A stretch of DNA of 40,736 nucleotides from Pontibacillus marinus BH030004 = DSM 16465 (GTDB lineage: Bacteria; Bacillota; Bacilli; Bacillales; BH030062). Position 1 is the first letter of the stretch. Each line of letters starts with the position of its first letter. Location of the stretch: positions 1 through 40,736 of the forward strand of contig NZ_AULJ01000047.1 in assembly GCF_000425225.1 (NCBI RefSeq), read 5' to 3'. This document shows positions 36,225-40,736 of this stretch, piece after piece. Below the pieces are notes generated by a model. The model saw only the letters and a program-made list of their open reading frames with translations, was not told the DNA's origin and made no database searches. Both the position numbers and the translations under genes were made by a program.

Positions 36225-39083
36225 GTGTCGAATAATGGGTCTAATGAAAACATTTGGGAACAATTTCATGGCCCCAACATGGGGTACATTGAAGAACAGT
36301 ACGATCTATACTTAGATGACCCTGCAAAAGTTGACCCGTCCTTAAAAGATGTATTTGATCAATACGGAGCACCTGATTGGATGGATGCTCAAGGCGGCGG
36401 AACTTCTGTACAAGGGCCATCAGCTGGAGATATTCAAAAAGTAACCTCAGCAATGAAATTGGTTGAGGCTATTCGTCGTTACGGTCATATGGAAGCGGAT
36501 ATTTATCCAGTAGGGCAAAAAGAAGAGCGTTATTCTCCTACACTTGATCTGAAAACATATGGTTTATCAGAAAAGGATTTGGAATCAATTCCAGCTAAGT
36601 GGATCTGGAGTGAGGCTCCTAACCATATATCTAATGGTCTACAAGTTGTAGAAACGCTGAAGAAACGTTATTCAGGTAAGATTTCATTCGAAGTAGATCA
36701 TGTGAATAATGATCAAGAGCGTGAATGGCTTCAGAATACAATTGAGAACGGAGATTATGTGAAAGAGTTTTCGGCAGATCAGAAGAAACAAGTGTTAAAA
36801 CGATTAGCCCAGGTAGAAGGATTTGAACACTTCCTAGGCAAAACGTTTGTAGCACAAAAACGTTTCTCTATCGAAGGTTTAGACGTTATGGTACCGATGC
36901 TTGATCATATGGTTCAAGCAGCATCAGAGGATGATGTCGATCATATTATGATGGGGATGGCACACCGTGGTCGATTAAACGTGTTAGCTCACGTATTAGG
37001 GAAACCATACGATATGATTTTCTCCGAGTTTCATCATGCACCAAACAAAGAGTTAGTGCCTTCAGAAGGTTCAATCGGGATTAACTATGGTTGGACAGGG
37101 GACGTAAAGTATCACTTTGGAGCAAGTCGTGAGGTTGAGAAGGATGAAGAACGTACGACTCGAGTGACACTTGCACATAACCCTTCGCACTTAGAGTTTG
37201 TTGATCCTGTTGTACAAGGCTTTGCACGTGCAGCACAGGATGACCGTAGTAATCGTGGTTGGGCTGAACAGGACACAGGAAAAGCATTTCCTATTATGAT
37301 TCATGGGGATGCAGCATTCCCTGGTGAAGGTGTAGTGGCAGAAACTTTAAATATGAGTGATTTACCAGGTTATCGTGCTGGAGGATCTCTACATCTTATT
37401 GCGAACAACCTTGTAGGATTTACAACAATTGAAAAGGATGGGCGCTCTACTCGTTATGCAAGTGACCTGGCTAAAGGGTATGAGATTCCAATTGTTCACG
37501 TAAATGCAGATGATCCAGTGGCTTGCTTATCCGCGATTAATCTTGCGTATGAGTATCGTAAGAAATTCCATAAAGATTTCTTAATTGATCTTGTGGGATA
37601 TCGTCGTTATGGCCACAACGAAATGGATGAACCGCGTGGAACACAGCCACAGTTGTATAAAAGTATTGATCAACATCCAACGGCTGCTACACGTTATGCA
37701 GAACAACTTCAAAATGAAGGAGTTCTTACTGAAGAAGAGTACAACAATATGCAAGAAGAAGTTCACCAAAACCTTCGTGATATTTATGAAAACATGAAGG
37801 AAAACGAAACAGGTGAAATGGATGAACCGAATGTACCTGAAGAAATGGTGAATGGTCTTGAATCCATTGAAACAGCTGTACCATTAGATGATTTGAAAGC
37901 CTTAAACAAAGGCTTACTCAAGCGTCCGGAAGGCTTTAATGGATTGAAAAAACTAGAAAAGATTCTACAGCGTCGCGAAAATGTACTTGAAGAAGGAAAT
38001 AAAGTTGACTGGGCTACAGGTGAATCATTAGCATTTGCTTCAATCCTTAAAGATGGAATGCCGATTCGTTTAACTGGACAAGACAGTCAACGAGGTACAT
38101 TTGCTCACCGTCATCTAGTGCTACATGATGTAGAGGATGGCTCTACGTATTGCCCTATGCATGGCTTAGAAGAAGCAAATGCATCCTTTGAAGTGTATAA
38201 TAGCCCATTATCTGAAGCAGGTGTGTTAGGCTTTGAATACGGCTATAGTGTACACGCTCCTGAGACTCTTGTTCTTTGGGAAGCACAGTACGGCGACTTT
38301 ACGAATGCGGGTCAAGTTATAATTGATCAATTCATTTCTGCTGGACGTGCAAAATGGGGCGAAAAATCTAGCCTTGCACTTCTTTTACCACATGGATATG
38401 AGGGACAGGGACCTGAACACTCTAGTGCTCGCTTAGAGCGTTTCTTAACGTTAAGTGCCGAGTATAACTGGACGGTAGCGAACGTTACGTCCTCAGCACA
38501 ATACTTCCACTTACTGCGTCGTCAAGCGGCGATTGGAAATAAAGATGCTGCACGTCCTCTGGTACTCATGACGCCGAAGAGTCTAATTCGTAACCAACGC
38601 GTTGCTTCAGAAGGGAAAGCCTTCAGTGAAGAGTCCTTTAAGCCACTTATGGAGCAACCAGGTCTTGGGAAGAAGAAGACGAAGGTAAAACGCCTAGTTA
38701 TCGGAAGCGGTAAAGTCATGATTGATTTAGAAGAACAAATTGATAATGAAAAAGACCGTGATTGGGATTGGCTGCATATCGTTCGAGCAGAACAAATTTA
38801 TCCATTCCCTGAAAAGCAATTAGAAGAGATCTTGGACTATTATTCCAATATTGAAGAAGTGGTTTGGGTTCAAGAAGAGCCACGTAATATGGGAAGCTGG
38901 GATTTCGTAAAAGAAACCCTCTATCGTCTAGTGAAGAAAAATCAAGAGATCAGCTATATTGGACGTCCTAAGCGTTCATCACCAGCTGTTGGGGAACCAA
39001 ATATACACAAAACTGAACAGAACAGAATCATCCAGGAAGCACTAAAGCTATCTAAAGGAGGAGATTCCAATGAAGGAAATTAA
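36225..39083 (+). CDS. odhA: 2-oxoglutarate dehydrogenase, E1 component
   Basis: OdhA (952 residues) is the thiamine diphosphate E1 subunit that decarboxylates 2-oxoglutarate and passes the succinyl group to the lipoyl arm of E2 in the TCA cycle. Seen: the E1 N-terminal segment [21 protein letters not shown], the active-site region [13 protein letters not shown], the ThDP motif beginning [17 protein letters not shown] and ending IANN, and the transketolase-like C-terminal half with [16 protein letters not shown] 36225 is 8 bases after GGAGGT. Its 3' end overlaps odhB by 14 bases. Slightly longer than B. subtilis OdhA (about 944). Confidence 0.97.
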   Translation: MSNNGSNENIWEQFHGPNMGYIEEQYDLYLDDPAKVDPSLKDVFDQYGAPDWMDAQGGGTSVQGPSAGDIQKVTSAMKLVEAIRRYGHMEADIYPVGQKEERYSPTLDLKTYGLSEKDLESIPAKWIWSEAPNHISNGLQVVETLKKRYSGKISFEVDHVNNDQEREWLQNTIENGDYVKEFSADQKKQVLKRLAQVEGFEHFLGKTFVAQKRFSIEGLDVMVPMLDHMVQAASEDDVDHIMMGMAHRGRLNVLAHVLGKPYDMIFSEFHHAPNKELVPSEGSIGINYGWTGDVKYHFGASREVEKDEERTTRVTLAHNPSHLEFVDPVVQGFARAAQDDRSNRGWAEQDTGKAFPIMIHGDAAFPGEGVVAETLNMSDLPGYRAGGSLHLIANNLVGFTTIEKDGRSTRYASDLAKGYEIPIVHVNADDPVACLSAINLAYEYRKKFHKDFLIDLVGYRRYGHNEMDEPRGTQPQLYKSIDQHPTAATRYAEQLQNEGVLTEEEYNNMQEEVHQNLRDIYENMKENETGEMDEPNVPEEMVNGLESIETAVPLDDLKALNKGLLKRPEGFNGLKKLEKILQRRENVLEEGNKVDWATGESLAFASILKDGMPIRLTGQDSQRGTFAHRHLVLHDVEDGSTYCPMHGLEEANASFEVYNSPLSEAGVLGFEYGYSVHAPETLVLWEAQYGDFTNAGQVIIDQFISAGRAKWGEKSSLALLLPHGYEGQGPEHSSARLERFLTLSAEYNWTVANVTSSAQYFHLLRRQAAIGNKDAARPLVLMTPKSLIRNQRVASEGKAFSEESFKPLMEQPGLGKKKTKVKRLVIGSGKVMIDLEEQIDNEKDRDWDWLHIVRAEQIYPFPEKQLEEILDYYSNIEEVVWVQEEPRNMGSWDFVKETLYRLVKKNQEISYIGRPKRSSPAVGEPNIHKTEQNRIIQEALKLSKGGDSNEGN

Positions 39084-40374
39084 AGTACCAGAGCTCGCAG
39101 AATCCATTACAGAAGGTACCGTAGCCGAATGGCTAGTTAGCGAAGGAGACCAAGTCGAGAAAGGCGATGCCATTCTTGAGCTTGAAACAGATAAAGTAAA
39201 CGTTGAAGTGAATTCAGACTATAGTGGTGTCCTCGCTGAAGTTCTCGTTCAAGAGGGCGATGATGTAGAAGTAGGCGACACAATTGCCAAAGTAGACGAG
39301 AGCGGCGAAGGTGGCGGCTCCTCCGATAGCAAAGAGAAAGAAGAACCAAAAGAAGCGTCTCAGGACGATTCTAAGCAAGAGCAACAGGATGAAAAGCAAG
39401 AAGAGAAACAAGAAGCTAAAGAACAACAGGGTGGAGAAGAGCAGGATCCAAACAAAGAATCCATTGCATCTCCAGCTGCACGTAAAAAAGCACGTGAGCT
39501 AGGCATTGACCTAAGCAAAGTATATCCTAAGGATCCACTAGGCCGTATACGCCCAGAGGATGTTGAGGAAGCAGCGAAAAAAGGGAAAGAAGAGCCTGCA
39601 AGCTCAAAAGGCGGAAGTGGCAAAAAAGAGAAGAAGAAAGAAGACAAGTCTTCTGAGAAAACGGAATTCTCTAAGCCAGTTGAGCGCGAGAAAATGTCTC
39701 GTCGTCGCCAAACGATCTCTAAGCGTCTTGTAGAAGCGCAACAGAGTGCAGCCATGCTTACAACATTTAACGAAGTCGATATGACAGCTGTTATGAACCT
39801 TCGTAAAGAGCGTAAGGATCAGTTCCAAGATAAGCATGATGTAAAACTTGGTTTCATGTCCTTCTTCACGAAAGCCGTTGTTGGTGCTCTTAAAGAGTTC
39901 CCACTTCTTAACGCTGAAATCCAAGGCGATGAAATTGTGAAGAAACAATTCTATGATATCGGTATGGCGGTATCTACAGATGACGGACTCGTTGTACCAG
40001 TTGTACGTGACGCGGACCGTCTAGGCTTCGCTGGTATCGAAAAAGAAATCGGCCGTCTTGGAAAAATGGCTCGTGATAAAGAGCTTGGCCTTGATGACCT
40101 ACAAGGTGGTTCCTTCACAATTACAAACGGAGGAATCTTCGGCTCATTACTATCTACACCAATCTTGAATACTCCACAGGTTGGTATCCTTGGAATGCAC
40201 AGCATCCAAAAACGCCCGATGGTAATGCCAGACGACTCCATTGAGGTTCGCCCTATGATGTACATCGCTCTTTCTTACGACCACCGTATCGTAGACGGAA
40301 AAGAAGCTGTACAGTTCCTAGTGCGCATTAAAGAAATGATTGAAGATCCTTATAACCTACTATTAGAAGGTTAA
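39070..40374 (+). CDS. odhB: 2-oxoglutarate dehydrogenase, E2 (dihydrolipoyl succinyltransferase)
   Basis: OdhB (434 residues) forms the core of the complex. The lipoyl domain (1-75) carries Lys42 in [11 protein letters not shown] linker of about 45 residues is very rich in Glu, Lys and Gln. The E1/E3-binding domain follows ([18 protein letters not shown] to RPEDV, about 135-170), then a second charged Lys/Glu linker. The catalytic domain has the active-site His405 and Asp409 in [15 protein letters not shown]. The highly charged linkers make it longer than B. subtilis OdhB and would suit a halophile. ATG 39070 follows AAAGGAGGAGA, within the end of odhA. Confidence 0.97.
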   Translation: MKEIKVPELAESITEGTVAEWLVSEGDQVEKGDAILELETDKVNVEVNSDYSGVLAEVLVQEGDDVEVGDTIAKVDESGEGGGSSDSKEKEEPKEASQDDSKQEQQDEKQEEKQEAKEQQGGEEQDPNKESIASPAARKKARELGIDLSKVYPKDPLGRIRPEDVEEAAKKGKEEPASSKGGSGKKEKKKEDKSSEKTEFSKPVEREKMSRRRQTISKRLVEAQQSAAMLTTFNEVDMTAVMNLRKERKDQFQDKHDVKLGFMSFFTKAVVGALKEFPLLNAEIQGDEIVKKQFYDIGMAVSTDDGLVVPVVRDADRLGFAGIEKEIGRLGKMARDKELGLDDLQGGSFTITNGGIFGSLLSTPILNTPQVGILGMHSIQKRPMVMPDDSIEVRPMMYIALSYDHRIVDGKEAVQFLVRIKEMIEDPYNLLLEG

Positions 40375-40383
40375 GGAATATGT

Positions 40384-40420
40384 AAGAAGCCCATTGGCAC
40401 TGGCCAATGGGCTTCTTTTT
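40384..40420 (+). terminator. terminator of odhAB
   Basis: A perfect 14-bp stem, AAGAAGCCCATTGG (40384-40397) with 40404-40417, has a six-base loop and a T run. Confidence 0.94.
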
Positions 40421-40485
40421 ATGTTTAGAAGCTTATTACAAGCCCCCTTATGTGGAAGACTTAGTTTCGAGATAAAGTGTCGTAT

Positions 40486-40721
40486 GGTTCCGTTGCTTTT
40501 GTGGAGAGCGGCGGGCTGGGGAACGGGGGGCGTTCCTGCTGCCCCACACGACGTGGGGTAGTTCGGTGTTGCTACAGGAAGTAGCGGTTTTAACCGAACT
40601 TCATTGTTAACTTTAAAGCCTCCTCATTCGCAAGCTCTCTGCGGGGTCTCGTCACTCCGTTCTTCCGCTGGAGTCAACCCGTTCCACAGCCCACCTTTGC
40701 CGAATGGTGACTAACGGAACC
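40486..40721. repeat. GC-rich inverted-repeat element of about 236 bp
   Basis: The stretch after the odhAB terminator carries no gene. It is bounded by GGTTCCGTT (40486-40494) and its complement AACGGAACC (40713-40721). A second, inner inverted pair is GGGCTGGGGAACGGG (40513-40527) with CCCGTTCCACAGCCC (40678-40692), 14 of 15 matching. Inside are the hairpins CCCCAC-acgac-GTGGGG (40542-40558) and AGTTCGGT (40560-40567) with ACCGAACT (40593-40600), which encloses GCTAC/GTAGC. Base composition is clearly higher in GC than the genes around it. It could be a MITE-like or structured intergenic repeat. The copy number elsewhere is unknown. Confidence 0.75.
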
Positions 40722-40736
40722 GCCGTAGTTCTGGGA

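Overview
The window is about 40.7 kb of low-to-medium GC chromosome from a spore-forming member of the Bacillaceae. Evidence for this: AGGAGG-type ribosome binding sites, frequent GTG and TTG starts, an rRNA operon followed by a tRNA cluster in the same order as the Bacillus subtilis trnD cluster, CodY, CcpA (cre), MntR and Pho-type operators, a T-box leader, and the sporulation-linked gene prkA. The acidic, Glu/Asp-rich proteins suggest a moderate halophile such as Halobacillus or Pontibacillus; that is inference. Almost everything is core genome. I see no prophage, transposase, CRISPR array or defence island.

Layout. (1) 1-2240: 3' end of 23S rRNA, 5S rRNA, fifteen tRNA genes (Asn-Ser-Glu-Val-fMet-Asp-Phe-Thr-Tyr-Trp-His-Gln-Gly-Cys-Leu) and two terminators. 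(2) 2353-3102: a short-chain dehydrogenase. (3) 3290-14850: branched-chain amino acid synthesis. ilvD has its own promoter and CodY box. The operon ilvB-ilvN-ilvC-leuA-leuB-leuC-leuD-ilvA follows, with a CodY box, a cre site, a sigma-A promoter and a T-box attenuator upstream. (4) 14870-16531, minus strand: a sporulation-type histidine kinase. (5) 16728-20363, minus strand: a metal ABC transporter of the mntABCD type, with an MntR-like operator on its promoter. (6) 20534-24300: tRNA-Gly, an ABC-class ATPase of unknown role, queG and ogt. (7) 24318-24782: an exact-register 21-bp minisatellite and a possible 26-residue membrane peptide gene. (8) 24783-27634: an amidase-domain protein, trmL and a CNNM/CBS protein. 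(9) 27648-27805, minus strand: a complete 26-codon gene with its own promoter, ribosome binding site and terminator. (10) 27911-32083: prkA behind a sigma-E-like promoter, then a PAS-PAS-GGDEF membrane protein with an altered active site. (11) 32198-36060: ppx and ppk for polyphosphate metabolism, with a four-repeat Pho box in front of ppk. (12) 36133-40420: odhA-odhB (2-oxoglutarate dehydrogenase) with a cre site just after the promoter. (13) 40486-40721: a GC-rich inverted-repeat element.

How the genes work together. The ilv/leu genes make valine, leucine and isoleucine from pyruvate, threonine and 2-oxobutyrate. They appear to sense amino acid supply through CodY and the T-box, and carbon supply through CcpA. 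The ppx/ppk pair turns over polyphosphate and odhAB feeds the TCA cycle. queG and trmL both modify tRNA wobble position 34.

No clearly new multi-gene system is present. The best leads are the 26-codon gene at 27648-27728, the 21-bp repeat with its adjoining minus-strand reading frames, the terminal inverted-repeat element, the Pho box at ppk, and the GGDEF protein with a deletion in its catalytic signature.
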